This document shows positions 28,112-43,680 of a DNA stretch of 64,000 nucleotides, piece after piece. The notes under the pieces were generated by a model. That model saw only the letters and a list, made by a program, of their open reading frames with translations. It was not told the origin of the DNA and did no database searches. Origin of the DNA: Globodera rostochiensis (taxonomy: Eukaryota > Nematoda > Chromadorea > Rhabditida > Heteroderidae); contig JAEVLN010000024.1 of assembly GCA_018350325.1 (NCBI GenBank), forward strand, positions 341,248 through 405,247, written 5' to 3'. How positions within the stretch are numbered: position 1 is the stretch's first letter; each line of letters starts with the position of its first letter. The position numbers were made by a program, and so were the translations under genes.

Positions 28112-29514
28112 GATATTTTTTTTTGTTTTCTATTTATCATATTATTTTTTTTAATTCAAAATTTTTTAATGAACTGTTAGACCAATCGAAAAAGGTAGTG
28201 ATTTGATAAATTTAAATTGTCGTATATAAAAAATTAAAATTATGGGTATTTTATTTCAATTAAAAATAAAGCGTGTGTCTTAGTTTTGGTTTAACCATTT
28301 TGTAGATCTATATAATATCTAAATACATAAAAGAATGAACATAAAATATAACTTAGATTTAATTTTGAAATAATCTTATTAACTTTATTTCACAAACATG
28401 AAAAAAAATCACAGGTTTTTGATTTGAATTATTTTAATTTGCCTTAATTTATCAATCATCGTTTCTCATATTTTGCCTTTCAATAATGTATTAAATTTAC
28501 ATTTTTGGTCACATGTTATAATTTAAATGAATTTTCGTTCTTATTTATTTTATCTATGGCATTGTTTGAACTTTTTATTAAAAAGCTAACTTAAATTTAT
28601 TTGGTTGTTCTTGATATTTTCAATAATTAAAAATGGGAGCTTTTCAGTCAACTTTGGTTATGATGATGTGTTATATTATTATAGAACAGTGTATAATTGA
28701 TATATTCATAATTTTTGATTTATCATTTGCAGTTTTTGATATTGGTATGAATTATTTTGTAACTTAAAATGTCGGGTTTGGATATTCATTTTTCTCCCCC
28801 TCGCACAATCCACCCAAATCTGCTTTTCTCGAGAACAGCTTTGGGAGTGAGTTTATGGACGACTTCTTATAATGTTTACTTTTTTTTAACATTAATTCAT
28901 CAATTTCTTGAATCAATCACACTATATACCAAAATATGGTCCATTTATTTAGATATAATTTGGCTTTACATTTTATGCGCTGATTGGGTTTTTGAAATTG
29001 TTTATTTAAATGTTTTAAATGATAATTTTCGTAAACATACGACTTAAACCTTTATAATAAAAGCAATTTAATTCGTGTCTTTAAGTTTACTGTTGGCTTT
29101 TATAACTATTTAGTATTATTTGTATTAATAAAATAAGAAAGAGAATATGTAAGTGTTAACTTGAACGGATGAACTTTTTTTCAGTCAGTAGAATTAAAGA
29201 AAAAATTAGACACATTTAAATAGAGCTAAAATTTTATATGTTATTGTATTTATAATTTTACGACTTTAATTAAACCTTGATTGTGGAATGTTTTCATATT
29301 TGTATAATATAAATTTAAAATATTTTATTGCTAAGATATTCAACTAGTATCTGATAATTAGTTGAAACTATATGTTGGTGATGGCGAACTGTCACTTGCG
29401 CATGAAGTTTCAAGCAGGCGCAACTAAATTTTCTGTTTATCATTATTATAGCAACATTTTATTTTATTTTATTAAAGATTATAATTAAAATGGTTTTTTA
29501 TTCTTATTATCATA

Positions 29515-30075
29515 ATCATCTGTGTCATCGTTTCTTCTTCAAAATTCGCTATAACAAGGTCTGGTCATCGTGGTTTGAAAATAGCCTTTTATTATCTTTT
29601 CTATACAGTAAAATTGCCACACACCTTTGCGCTAAACTTCAAGACGGTTGCTTAACTGAATAAATAAGTTTATTTTTTACTATTGATTTATAATCTTTTT
29701 ATTTTTTTCCTTTTATTTGTGATGTATATACAATCTTTGAGTAAAAATCTAAAATTTTATAAAAGGTATTACTAATTAAATTAAATTCTAGACTTTGGTA
29801 ATTAATAGGGTAGAACTATAAATTTAATATAGTTTACCTACGTTATAAGAAATAAACATTTCAGTGATAAATTAGTTTTTTATATTTTATTTTAATCCTG
29901 TTAATTGTTTTAAAATATGCCATTTTCGTTTTGTAGTTAGTTTGTGGTCGTTTCTCCTTTAAAAACTCGCCAGCACAGCATTTGGCCATCAATGTCTGAA
30001 AATCCGTGTTTTTAAAGTTTTGCCGTTAAAACGATTGATAATCAGTTAAATATTAAAAGTAATTATTTAGTTGCT
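29515..30075. repeat. Local duplication (29515-29690 and 29935-30075)
   Basis: GTCGTTTCTTCTTCAAAA..TCGC..ACA..GG..TGGTCATC in the first copy matches GTCGTTTCTCCTTTAAAA..TCGCC..TTTGGCCATC in the second, followed by similar TTTGAAAAT and AT-rich text. Diverged. Confidence 0.45.
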
Positions 30076-33000
30076 TTGTTTTACTATTAAAGATTTTGAT
30101 ATTTTATTTACTAAATATTATGTTTGGCTATTGCAGTAAGAACATACTACTCAATATTTTTATAAATGAATGATGACAATCATAAACTATTTTGGTTTAC
30201 AATAACCAAATATTTTATATTATCAAAACAGTAAAATTTCGATAATAAACAATGACCGATAAATAAAATAGACAAAACGATGCTTTTGCTAAATTGATTT
30301 TATGAAATGTTGCATTATTTTGGGAATTCCATCCACCATCGGCAGCAATTGACCATTTGCATTTGGGAGGTAAATTTTTCAAATAGTTACATATTTTAAA
30401 TTAAATTATTTATAAATAATTTTTTTTTTGTAATTTTTTGTTTTTTTACACTAAGTGAGTGTTTTTTCAGCACTGGCTGGTAAATCCTTTATCATATCAT
30501 TTCCTTTATTATTCATATTTATTACAATTTTATTAGAGAAACATTTTTATGCAGATTTTTTTGTTAAAATACACTTGAAATTCGGGCAAAGAAGTGAAAG
30601 TCAGACATTTGTCGTTCCAATAAAATACTTATATATTCATGTTTTTAAGGAAAAGCCAACGATGAAAATGTCGACGATTTTCGCAGTGTTGATCGGAAGT
30701 AGTATGTTCATGAACCATGGTATTACAACGCTAAATTTATTTTTTATTTTATATTTATTAATTTATATATTTCCTAGTATTTTGGATTTTATAGTGAACG
30801 TCTGTTTAATAATGAACCATTAATAATTAATATAATAAATTGTTTTATCTTTCAGTTTTATGGTCCAGCAGTTAAAAATTACAAAAATATTAATTAAATT
30901 GAAACTGATGTAAAACGCCTTAAAAGATCTTTAAGTTTTAATAATTGAGCAATATGTAAAGTAAATTTTAAACTAACGTTTCTTATACATTAAATATTTT
31001 TGTCATTCCTTGTTTAAATACTTTTCTTTAATCTTTGTTATGTTGGTAATGTGACTTTCAAAAAATTTCATTTTTGTTTTGCATTTACAAAATACATACA
31101 GTGAATGACCATTGAATTAAATAATTAACAGTTTAGATTTTATATTAGTTGAACGATGGCCTGATGTCATCTTCGATCGTGGGCATTCATCATGTTCTAA
31201 TTTTAAATATATAGCTTGGATTAAACATGAAAATCTCTAAAACACTAAATGACATTTAAATTCATTTTGTAATGGAAATCAGGTGTTTTGTAATCCATTT
31301 TTTAATTTACCGGCGAAATCGACACTTTTTTTATTTTATATGTTTTTAACATGCCTCTAAAAAATACATTTTGATAATTGACTTTTTCATTAGTTATATA
31401 TATATATATTTTTTAGTCCTAAACATTCTTGCTTTATCCGATAATAAATTGATATTTGTTTTAATTGTTTTGAAATTTATATCTATGCACTTATTTTAAT
31501 ATCAAAGATTATAAATAATTTTGTTTAAAAATTGATTACTTTATTTTAGATTTAAAAATTAACTGAGCAGTCGCTTAACCTTTTAAACATTTTATTTTTT
31601 GTAGTGATCGAAGAGGCACGCGCTGTGGCCAGATGTTTCTTAAGTTGAGATGCTAGTTATCATTTTTTAATATTTTGATTTAATTAAATTTATAAATATT
31701 TTACTTTTATGGGTGTTGTTATCCTTTTTAATATTTTGAGTTTTTTGTAAAATCTTTAATTTTTAGATAATATTAATGTAGCCGGGAGCTGAAAATAAAA
31801 TGTTTGTAGCCATTTTCCAGGCCGTAAAGCCTGCACCATGCCTCATATTCCTTGTTTAATCATGTTTTCGCGGATAGGTGAAGATAAACGGGAATATATG
31901 TGGCAAGAGCTGTCACTTCTTTGATATTATAAATTTTAATTTTTGCGCTTTCAATTGGTTTTAATACAAACTTGTCAGAAGAATTTAATGAGGGACAATG
32001 AAATATAAAACCAACTAAGGGGAAATAAGTTTAAAATTAAAAAGAATTATTTAATTATTTCCTTAATCAGGTTTTTGTTTCCATCATATTCATAAATTTT
32101 TTTGTTATTTATTGAATTTTTATATTGACGTTTTTTTTTCATTTAACGGTCTTAAATATTATTTTAAATATTAGTTTCTTCTGGCATCTTAGTGTCAAAC
32201 ATCGTTTTGTTGGAAGAATAAAGAGCAGTGGCTTTTAGTAAAGTGAATTATTTTTTAGTTATTTTATTTTTGGGGTTTCCATAATAATAACATATTATCA
32301 AAGCGGTTGTACTTTTTCAAGATTTATATTTATTATGTTTTTATGATATGTCTTTTATCTATTATTATATTAGTTTAGATTTAATTAGCATATATTTTGT
32401 GCTGAGAGTCTTAGTCCCGATCCTTTCCCAAACCTGACAAATGTTGGAGTAGAGAGCGTCTGATCGCTTCTCACGGGCTCAATCAAAAGCCGAAGGACGG
32501 ATTTTGAATTTGCAAAGAAATAAAGGTCATGCTCATCGCAAGGGCATGCACTTGTTTCCCAATGTATGGTTCTCCCTGATTTTCCATGTATTAATGTTCT
32601 TTGCAACTTAGTAAAAAATAGTATTTATTTTTTGTATTTTCAAGGTTCGTAAATAGTAATGAATTTTACAGTGTTTTAAGTTTGAAGGCAATCATATGTG
32701 TTTAATGTTAATTCTAACAAATAAATTGATTAAGAATCACTAAGTTGGTAGCTACTTATATTTTAACGCAAATAACATCATTTACTAATTTATTATTCTC
32801 AGGCTTTATGAGGATTTTCAACAAGAATTTTATATTTTATTTATTATTTTTATTATGTCATTGTTAGAAATTGAACGGAACATAAAAAATCAGGTTAACA
32901 TTTTATATTATTGTATATACAGCAAAGATATTTTTTTATTTTTTTTATTTGTTATTTAATTTTATTTTTATTCGTTTTTGAAAATTTTTATTGGTTTGTA

Positions 33001-33364
33001 GTTTTGTTTTACTTATGATGGTGAAGTCTTTATTTTCAATTAAGCGATTATCATAATAAGATTTGCATTTTGTAGTTTTTTATATTTTAAAATAGATATT
33101 TTTGCTTCAAAATGTTTCTGATTTAATTAATGTGTTATTATTATTCAATTAATGGAATCTTATATTTTTGTAATTATTTGTGTTTTTATATTTTAATTTC
33201 TTATTGCCTCTTACAATATTCAAATTAGCATTTTACGTATTGTTAGCTTAAAATTTATAAGATAACTTTTTTAACTATTAAGAACAAGTTTTTTCGCGCT
33301 ATATCATATTGGTCAATCAATTTTTAAAACATTTTTAATAAATGTATTGAATTTCTTTCTTTTG

Positions 33365-34560
33365 ATTTAGGGTTATATTGATATGAAATAGATGTGGGTA
33401 ATAAACAACGAACGGTTTTTCATTCTTTACCAAAAATTAATATTAAATTTGTAATAAATTAAGATTTTATAAATATACTATTTTATAGTCAATTTTACGC
33501 ATAAAATTTTTTATGCAAAGGTTATAAAAGTTAATATTTTTTAAACCTCATGTTTTTTATAAACACAAAGGTGCTTAGTTCTTTTTTATTTTATCTAATT
33601 GTCTTAATCACACTAACATTTATACCGTTGATGCTGTAGAGTAAGCGTGGCAAATTTTAATTATGATTTAACTAACAATTAGTCGAGACTGCCGCTGACT
33701 GACTAGTTCCAATGAACTTTTTTTATTTAAATTGATCAAACATTTATGAGTTTTTATTAATTTGTATTTAACTAACAATTAAATAAAAAGTATTATATTA
33801 TCTTATAAGCATTTAATTTGTTGTCATAAATTCTTCGATTAATTGTCCGACTTTGCGATACTTGCCCCTTTTCGGTATTCCTTTTCGTTATAGTTTTGAC
33901 CTTTACATTAACAAAATCATCGTCTATTTTGTTGTTGGGTTATGGTATAGGCACCCGCTGGCAGTCAATTCACACGAATTAATGGATGGGTTTAAAATTT
34001 CTTTGGCACTACTGGCCTCCTCCAACATCGAATGTCTTTCTGTTGGTTTGTCGTTTAATTATTAAAATAACTCAAATGTTTATGTTAAATTTGAGTTAAA
34101 ATTTTTGATATGAAATAGATGTGGGTAAATAAAAACGAACAGTTTTTTCGTTCTTAACCAAAAATTCATATTAACTTTTGTAATAAATTAAGATTTATAA
34201 ATATACTTTTTTTATAGTCAATTTTAGGCATAAAATTTTTTATGCAAAGGTTATAAAAGTTAATATTTTTAAACGTTTTATGTTTTTTTATTAAACACAA
34301 TTAGGTGCTAATTGTCTTAATCACTTTAACATTTTATACCGTTGATGCTGTTGAGAAAGCGTGGCAAATTTTAATTATGACTTAACTAAGAATTGATTGA
34401 AACTGTGCTGACTAGTTCCAATGAACTTTTTTTAATTTATATTGATCAACATTTATGAGTTTTTTAATCTTATTTTTATTTAACTAGCAATTAAATAAAA
34501 CGTATTATATTATCTTAATAAGCATTTAATTTGTTATCATAAATTCTTCGATTAATTGTC
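33365..34560. repeat. Tandem segmental duplication, unit about 740 bp
   Basis: 33370-33850 and 34104-34560 share GATATGAAATAGATGTGGGT, CATAAAATTTTTTATGCAAA, ACCGTTGATGCTGT, GACTAGTTCCAATGAACTTT and CTTCGATTAATTGTC in the same order, with small indels. A partial third copy starts near 35040 (AAATAGATGTGGATAAA). Confidence 0.85.
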
Positions 34561-37500
34561 GGACTTGGCGATGCTTGCCCCGTGTTTAAACAGTGGGTTG
34601 GCTTTCTTTCGTTATAAATATTTTGTTATGCTGAAAATGAAGCAATCACCGCTCTCACTTCATATTCATCGTCCTTTTAACCGAGCGTTTTACATATTCA
34701 ATAAGAATTTAGTAATTATTTGCAATGTTTTAGTTTTTGTTAATTTTATTATTTTGTGTAACTCTGCAATTGTTTTGGCATCTAGCAGGAAGTAGACCTA
34801 AAGAAATATATAATTTTATTTATGAATGAACACTAAATTATTGAAATTAGCATTATTACGTATTGTTTAAATTTATAATTTAATTTTTTATGATTTATTA
34901 AGAACAAATTTGTTTTGTGCTATACTCACAATTGATCATCATGTGATAATATATTTTTACATTTTTAATAATTGTATGGAAATTCGTTCTTTTGATTTAG
35001 TAGGTTAATTATAAATTTAAGTTAAAATTTTAATTTAAAATTTGATATTCAAATAGATGTGGATAAAATAGCTAGGATAAAGTACGAACGGTTTTTCCGC
35101 GTTTTATTAAAATTTAATATTAAATTCACATCGGATTAAGGAAAAGTCAGTAAATTTAATTTTTATCACTTTTTTGGCGTTGCGCCATGTTGTTGTTCTA
35201 TAGTTTGGTCCTTATATAGGCCGTAATTTTGTTATATTCTCTATTCCGTTGGTTGTATTATATACTGAGCAATTTTTATTATAATTTATTTAAATATTAA
35301 TTATAACTTTTTATTTCAAATTTTTTTTTGTTTTTTTGCCATTAATTATCATTTGAACTTTATTTAACTCTTCGTTGTATTATTTTTGTCAAAAATTTAT
35401 TAAAATCGCAAGTTTAGTTCAATAATTAGTTTTACTGTGAGATTTTAAATATTAATGCCTTAATTGCTTTTTCATGTTTTTTAACGCTCTCTCTTTCTCC
35501 AAATCACAACCATTCGTCATCGCGCGGGCAGCCCCATCAATCCAAATTCTTAAATGAATCAAATTTTAAAAGAGCACTTAATTATTCAATTTATTTTTAA
35601 AATTATAAATACAATTTAAAACTGTTGTTTCGCCTTCCGTTACTTGTAATTTACAGGTGCCATGCCTTTTAGGCATTTATGCTTGGGAAACTTTTTTCGC
35701 ATTTCACAAAGGAAAAAAATATTTTTTACAAAATGCTTTTGTAATTAATCTTGGAATGCTAATTTTAAATTTATCATTAAAAGATATTTAATTAAACAGT
35801 TATATTGTTTAAAGAAAGTTAAAAAATACTTTTTTTAAAATAAAAAACGTTATTTTATATTTAGTAATATTCAGGAATCGTAATTATATTAACACGTAAA
35901 ACGTTTATTTTTAGTTGTTTAGTTATTACCGGCAGTTTTGAATTTTTTATTAATTAATAATTTAAATATAATTTTTATTTTGTTTGTTTTTTGATTTACA
36001 TTTTCCAGCCTGTTCCTTTCAATATAGCGCACGATCATTTTTATTCGAAAACTCATATCTCATTAGTGTGCTTCTGACCAATTTCGATTTTTTCGAATGC
36101 TACGACAAAAGTATCTTGTATTGGTCGGACTCTCTGAAAACTTTTCTAGGATTTTATTTTTATTAATAGTAGTTTTTACTTTAATTTTTCACTTTTTTTG
36201 AGCATGATTTGCGATCTTCAGAGATTTAGCAGCGCTTCTTATTATAGTAGATATGCATAAAAAATGCAAGTTTGAAAGAAACCGGCGTTTAATGTCGTTA
36301 ACAAAAAATACATTTCACAAACAATAAAAATGTTGCTAGAATTGTATAAAAAGCAATATTAAAATGAAGAATGTATTATTAAAAAGTAATAAAACATATA
36401 AAGGTTTAATAACTAAAGGTAAAAATAAGCTTCACGACCGGAATGCAATGTGTCATAGGAGTTTTCAGTGGCATTGATGAAATTTCATTATAAAATTCTA
36501 ATAAAAAAAATTCAAATTTATTTCTAAACAATTTTCTTGAAGGTTCAGAAAAATGTCGATCATGTTCCAAAGGCCAATTCGGACGCATCAAAATTCTTTT
36601 ACAACAAATGGTGCCACAACTGTTGTATGAGCGAATCTTTTGCAAAGCTAATAATTTTATAGATATGTTTAATTTTTTAAATTTAGGCTGATTATTGTTT
36701 GAATTAAATAGCTTTATAGATTTCATAATAAAACAATAGATTATAATGTAATAATCGAGGTTAATTCAAGGGAAATTTCATATGATTTTAGCTATTCTAT
36801 TTATTGAAGATGCCAGATTTCTTGACAATTATATTGAAGATGCCACATCCCTTCGCGCGACTAAACTTTTATTTCGTCTAGGCTTGTAATTTTGTTGTCA
36901 ATAATAATTTATTAAAAATAATTTTTATTCTTTATATCACGATTTGCATCGGAATTCATTAATAGAAAGTAATATGATTTTGGTTATTTTATCAATTATA
37001 ACGAACATAATTAATTGAAATTTATTGTTAACAACATTATTAGCCGCCACTTGCTTGTAGCATTCGGTTAAAAAAGTTTTAGATTAAAGAGGTTTTTATA
37101 TTTATTTTTACCAATTATTTTTTCGTCGTTTTAATATTTTGTGCTTAATTCGGATTTCTAACCAGATACACAAAAATATATGGATTATTTCATCAAATAA
37201 GTTGTAAATTTGTACGTTTTATATCGCGAAAACTTATAATCATGAAGGTGCCGCAATGCATTTTATCATTGCGCTTTCCGGACTTTTTGATAAAATTTTG
37301 AATTTTTAGAAATTAGTCAAACTTTTTGTATTTTATAACTTCCAAATTTTCAAGCATTATTATTTTTATTTTTTTAATTTATAAACCGGCATTTTAAAAA
37401 AAATATATAAAATAAGTATTGTGGATGCTGGCTTATATGTTATGTATTTAATATGTTCAGGATGTTCTTTAATTCTGTATGGTTAGGGGTCGACTGTGTC

Positions 37501-39119
37501 AATGTGATTCATGGGTAGGACGTAGGACACTCAACGTTGTTTGGCTGATTAGTAGACGCAATCTTTATTCTGCTTGAATTTTCTTATAGTTTTTTAAAAT
37601 CTTCACATGATCCAACACAAAGTTCATTCAATAATTTATTCCTGAATATTAAAATTAAGCATTTTTGTTGTAAAAAATTGGTTCTAAATTGGTTTGGTTT
37701 AAAACCAATTTGTAAATTAGTTTTTTTTGTGCTTATAATTTTCATGTCGATCTTGTAGATTTCGTCGATTTCATTTTATTTATATATATTTTTGTATTAT
37801 TAAAAAAAATTTTCTTTACACTTTAAGGTATATTTTGTATCAAAAGCATTTTATTGTATATTTATTAATCTTACAATTATGTTGACTTTTTCGCATTAAA
37901 AAATAAAAACTTTATTTAACTTAATTTATATATTGATTCTAATAATTAAATTTACTTACTTTTAATTGTTATTTAAAAATTTCGTCGTGAAATTTGATGC
38001 GCCGGTGATATCAATGCTTCGTACAATAATTCGGTCAGGCTTCCAATTATTTTTTTAAAAGACAATTAAATCAAATTAAATAAAAATCGAATAAAATGTA
38101 TTAAAAAATTAAACAGCATGAAAGGATTGTAACTTAGCCGAGCCTTAATGCTTATAAAAATAATTAAAATTAACCTTTAAATTTGGGAGTTGGAATTTTT
38201 TTGATTAATAATTTTTCAAGAATTTTTTAGAAATCTTTTATTTTGCTGACCTTCTAAGCGTTGTCTGCATGTAACCAATTTGATGTTGTAATTGGCGAAT
38301 ATTGTTTAAAACATTTTCAAATGCTTTTATACACTTTTACTTTTTAACTCTAATATTCCATCAAAATTAAAAAAATTATTGCTATTAAATTTTTTAAATT
38401 AAATCAACCATTTAATTAAATAATATTTATGCAAATATTCAATTATGTTCAATTTTTGGTTAATATAAGTATGTAAATTTCTTTATAAATTGATTCCACT
38501 GAACACTATTGTACGCTTCTCTTATAAAATTTCTTGCCTTCAAAATTTTCATTCTAAATTAAACTGTAATTGGCATTTATTTAATATTTAATTACTTATT
38601 TATCGAATAATTAGAATCACTTTGCGTTTTAATCGTTTTTTATAATACTATGATTTTTTGATCTTTATAATGACGAATCTTCTACATAAAGAATAAAATG
38701 GTAACAATAATATAATTCATAATTGTATTTAAATAATGATTTGATTTTGATTAGCTTTTAATTTTGTTATTAATATTAAAATTTGTGTTAGGTCAACTTG
38801 AACTTCCTCAGCCGACTTTGTCCGGTAGAGACAGCATTATTACTAGATTGTCACCTTGGCCGATCATAGAGATGTCAGAGTTGTGTAAATTTTTGCATGA
38901 AGATTATAAGTTTTACTTTTTAAATTAATAAAAAGAGTACGAGTATAACATAAATAATTAATTAGTTATTTATTTAATTAAATAAGTATTAAGTTACAAC
39001 ATTTTGGGCACAAATGGACCCACAGGGATGTTGCTACGGTTATGGTCAATGTTAATATATAAACTGTTATTTTATTTAAAAGATTTCAATTAGTTGAAGC
39101 ATGATTTTAAAAATTTTTA

Positions 39120-39620
39120 TTACCAAAAACCGCGCTTTGATTATTAGATATTTGGTTTTGGTTTGTTTTTTAGAACTTTAAATTTATCATAAATTTGATG
39201 ACGACATTTTTAATGCCTCAGTTTGGTTTCTGAACTTTTATTATTAATTTTTATGAGCATCATTTTTTTTTGTGTGATCTTTTTGACCAATTCGATCAGT
39301 TATTTTTACAATAAATATTTTCTATAATGAACTAACTACCACCAAATTTAGCAACATTCGACGGGTTTAGTAACATTTTTTCTTGCAACATTGAATCCAT
39401 AATTTCGCAACAGGTTTATATTCTTGGGGATTAATTGACCATTTTTCGCCCCTTGGGCTCTTTCTGGGGATTTGCTTATATACTTTATTCGCGCTTTGAC
39501 TATTAGATATTTGGTTTTGGTTTGTTTTTTAAAACTTTTAATTTAGTATTTCATAAATTTGATAACGATTTTTAATGCCTCAGTTTACTTAATTGGTTTC
39601 TGAACTTTAATTATTAATTT
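39120..39620. repeat. Tandem duplication (39125-39250 and 39488-39620)
   Basis: Both copies contain CGCGCTTTGA, TTATTAGATATTTGGTTTTG or its one-base variant, TTTTTAATGCCTCAGTTT and TGGTTTCTGAACTTT, in order. Confidence 0.85.
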
Positions 39621-40489
39621 TTATTAGCATCTAGCTCAATTTGAATGTTAACATTTTTATTTGGCAGATAAATATTTTTTTGTATTTTTTGGTTTTTTTA
39701 GTTTTATATTTTTATATACGTTCACCCAGCTTATAATCGTATGTTTTAAATATTCAAGTTTGAGCTTTGCCCAGTCGCGTAACAAATAAAAATCGTTAAA
39801 AGCGCTTCAACAATTTTCGTTCTTTATGATTTTATGTTTTTTTAAATTTTAATTTGCTTTTGTTAATGTTATATTGTTTAGAATATTTCAAAATGCATTA
39901 GTAAGATGATGAGGTGTTGTAATTATATACTAAGGCAAACATGAAGCATTATCTTTTTTTTCAGGGCTAAATTATTATCCAATTTTATTTTTGGAACACC
40001 CATAAACTTTTCTGAAGTTTCGGAAAAAAATATCGCATTTTTGACATCATATAATAAGCTTGATTTCTCTTTTTTTTCGTTTTAAGCGTACTTTTGTTAG
40101 AATTATTTTGACAATTTTATTATTTTTTATTAATTTTTGGAAATTCTCCGCTTTCAAAATATCGATTACACTCAATAAATTCTAAATATTACTCCTCTAG
40201 TTTATTATTTTTTGAAATGATTTTCAATAACGCGTCAATTTTTTCGTCAAAAGTGCGCTTTTATTTTAAGATTTTTTAGCCAATACAAACATTATTTAAT
40301 GATAAAGTATTTTAACAACTATAGAATTTACAAATTAGCTTTTTTATCAAGAGCTGCCCATGTTTGTGAAAGTTGTCTGGCAATGCTTTAAAAGTTTTTA
40401 TTGTCTTTTAAGTTTATAATTTTCATGAGTGTTTGTGATAAAACGATTTAAAAATTTGAGGTAATATTGCATCTTTACTAGGGCCGAGA

Positions 40490-40610
40490 TTTTTAGAGGT
40501 CAAAAAGGGACATATAATAGGGACTAAAAACCCCCCAAAATAGGGACTAAAAACCTCCAAAATAGGGACTAAAAACCCCAAAAAGGACATATAATAGGGA
40601 CTAAAAAATG
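40490..40610. repeat. Minisatellite of AATAGGGACTAAAAACC units
   Basis: At least four imperfect units of about 18 bp (AATAGGGACTAAAAACCCCC and variants), with GGACATATAATAGGGACT at both ends. Confidence 0.85.
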
Positions 40611-41489
40611 TGCTAAAACTGATTAAATTCTGCCAATTTTTGCGTAAAACTTCTCTTTTTTTTGCATTTTTCTTAAGAAATTTTCGTAAAAATGCCTAAA
40701 ATTTTGCATTTTTTTTTAATTAAAATTTGGGAAAAAGTGCCAAAATGGAATAAAAACGCAAAAACAGCGAAATTGGGATTTATTCTCAAAAAGGCCGAAA
40801 AAGAGATTTATTGCGCTCTAATTCAAAATTTTCGAAATGTATGCTATTTCTGGGATTCTCTCGTCAAACCCTATCCACAAAAAAGGGTAATCACTGAAAA
40901 GCTCGGCCCTAATCATTACATTCAAAAAATAGCATTATTACAAAACTAACTTAATCAAACTTGCAGTCTTTACATTTTAAAAACTATTGATCAATTGGGC
41001 GGGGGGAATTTGAATGGATTCGTTGGGCTATGAGAGGAACATTATTCACATAATTATGTGGTCAACAGTTTCTGTCAATGTGAGCATTTTCATTGAATTT
41101 TATATTTATAACTGCAAGCCTTTTAAAAGTAAAAATTGAGAATTATTTAATTTTTAATTTTTTTAACAAAATGAGAAATTTTATATATGTTAATTGTATT
41201 ATTGTAACATTTTGATGGTATAAATATGTATTTGGTCAGCCAGAAACCAAACCATCCAAATCATGTGTCAATCGTCGCAGCGCAAAAGAATCCGATAAAT
41301 TTGCGCGGTCACAACTCCGAAAGAAGTAGCAACTTGGAGGCGTAAGGAACAATTTTTATATTTTTATTTATCTCTGTTTAAAATATGCGCTATAAGTTGC
41401 TGTTAGCGCAGGACTGATGGGGACTTGACGAAATTCCATTTGGTACGGAACAGTCGTTCTAGTGTCCGCCGTCGACGCAATTAAGATTT

Positions 41490-42010
41490 CCACCTTTTTT
41501 GCTTTTAATAATTGCATTTTATTTATGTTTGTTATATTCTTGTATTTTTTTGTAATTTTTTAAATTGTAGGCTACGGGTACAACTCGGCTACTTGTATTT
41601 TAGTGAATAAAAATAAGTTTTGGTCTCCACTTTTGAATTCTACCTTGAACGGCAACAAACAAATGATATTAATTTTTTCACTTTTTAATCATACTAAGAA
41701 AGTGATAATTTTTTAATAAAGCTTTTATCATTTATCAATTTTTATCATATAATGTAAACTTTAAACTTTAGAAAATAATTAATATTTATAATACTGCTTT
41801 GTATTTTGTCGAGCTTATTGGATATAGCTTTATAGTTTATTGTAAAAATTTTTATTGATAGGATAGAGAATTAAATTTTATTAGTGTATAATTAATAAAT
41901 TTTATCAAACTCTACATTTTTAAGTTTATTGTTCTATATGATTAAAGGTAATTGATTTGCATAATTTTATTATCAACATATTTTTCACGCCCGTTTTCGC
42001 TACTTGCTTT
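41490..42010 (+). repeat. Segmental duplication A, copy 1
   Basis: Shares ACAACTCGGCTACTTGTATT, TAGTGAATAAAAATAA, CTACCTTGAACGGCAA, TGTCGAGCTTATTGGA and TTTTTCACGCCCGTTTTCG in order with 51460-51945. It spans about 500 bp with small indels. Confidence 0.85.
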
Positions 42011-43549
42011 GATCCCGTAATTCTTAATAAATTCGTCATTCGGCATTTGACATTAGGTTTATTTTAGTCGACAATACTGCTGCTTTTATATTGTATTTTT
42101 TTAATAAAAAATTATTTTAATTATAAAACACTTAACGCGCGTGAAAATAAATATTATTTATTTTTTTAAACAGCTCTTTATTTTGTCAATTGAAAAAAAT
42201 TGTCATTGCTAGTGCGTTTAAACTTGTAAAGATAATTATATTTTTTTATTATTTTTATACAACTTTTGATTTTGTTAATTTTTTTACTTTAGTTTGACCT
42301 TTCTTCTTTTGTTGCTTCTAGCAACATATTATTGTCTTCACGTGTTTTTGCTTAAAACAACTTTTGTCTTCTTAAAAATTTATATGTATTAATTTTTTAT
42401 TTCGATTCCATAAAATCTTTAGAAAAGACAAATGTAGAGATGGAAAAATTTTCAAATTTAAAATTCAGGTAGAATTTGCAATTCTTTACTATTACTTATT
42501 AACAGTGCTAAGATTTTTAGGATGGAAAAATCTCAAAATAGGATCCTAAATAGTTGAGAAAAAGGTGCAAGAATAGGAGTTGTTCTCAACAACTCAAAAA
42601 TTACAAATAAAAATAATGAAAAAAAAAATTCTGTATAATTAGTTAAAAAAAGATAAAAAATTGAAATGAAAGAAGAATATCAATGTAAATCTCAAATAAC
42701 AGAAATTACAGCCGTACTCGGTTTTCTGCACAGCATTAACCTTCTATTTACGAAGAAAATTGTTCTGGAATAGAAAAACCAACAGCCCAATCTTTTGATT
42801 GCAGTTGGGATAAATACGATCAGTGACAACTCACACTTTATGCGATGCATATTTTTTATCAAGTTTTACATTTATATACTTTTTTGATGAATTTTTAAAA
42901 AAAAATTTTCTTTGGAACCCTGGATTTGAAACAATTTTTAAGAAAGTGGGCAGGCACGTATTTAGGTTTTGCCATGGGGTTATCGAAAAAAAATTAATAT
43001 GGATGACATTTTTTAGTATTTTATTGAGAAAATAAAATTGTACTAAACATTTTGCCAAAAAAAATATTCAATTTATAAATTCAGTTTGCAATAACTAGGA
43101 CCACGGTTTATATGGACAAAAATCTCAAAATATGCCATAAAATATGGATAAAAATTGCAAAATATGGACGAAACATGAATATGGACGAAAAATGTAAAAA
43201 ATTTTCAAAATATAGCAAAAAGTAAGATTCCTAATAGAAGTAAAAATTTTTCATTTCTTTGGTGGCAGAATTTTTAGTTGCGAAAATGTCAATTTTTAGG
43301 GGTGCATTTTTTAAATTTTGAAAAAGTCGATGCTTAGGGCGATTCTGCTAAATAATGCAATTAATAATTTAATTTTATACTTCTTTATGAAAATTTTCGT
43401 CATTCTTATTTAGAGTGTACACAATTATTGTATTGTGATTTTTAATGTGACGTGGTATGTTTTTTTTTTCAATTTTTTAAAATTTTCTTTAGCTTTTTCT
43501 CCAAATGGCTTTCAACTTCTTCAAATATTTTTCGTCATTCGTTTCCTTA

Positions 43550-43680
43550 ATTATTCATATTTATTACAATTTTATTAGAACATTTTTATAAAGATTTTTT
43601 GTTAAAATAAACTTGAAATCAGCCAAATAAGCGAAAGAATTTGTGGTACCAATAAAAGAAATTTATGTTATTAAGGCTAA
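43550..43680 (+). repeat. Diverged copy of 30505-30640
   Basis: TATTCATATTTATTACAATT, TTATTAGA, AACATTTTTAT, GATTTTTTGTTAAAATA and CCAATAAAA occur in the same order at 30505-30640. Confidence 0.65.
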
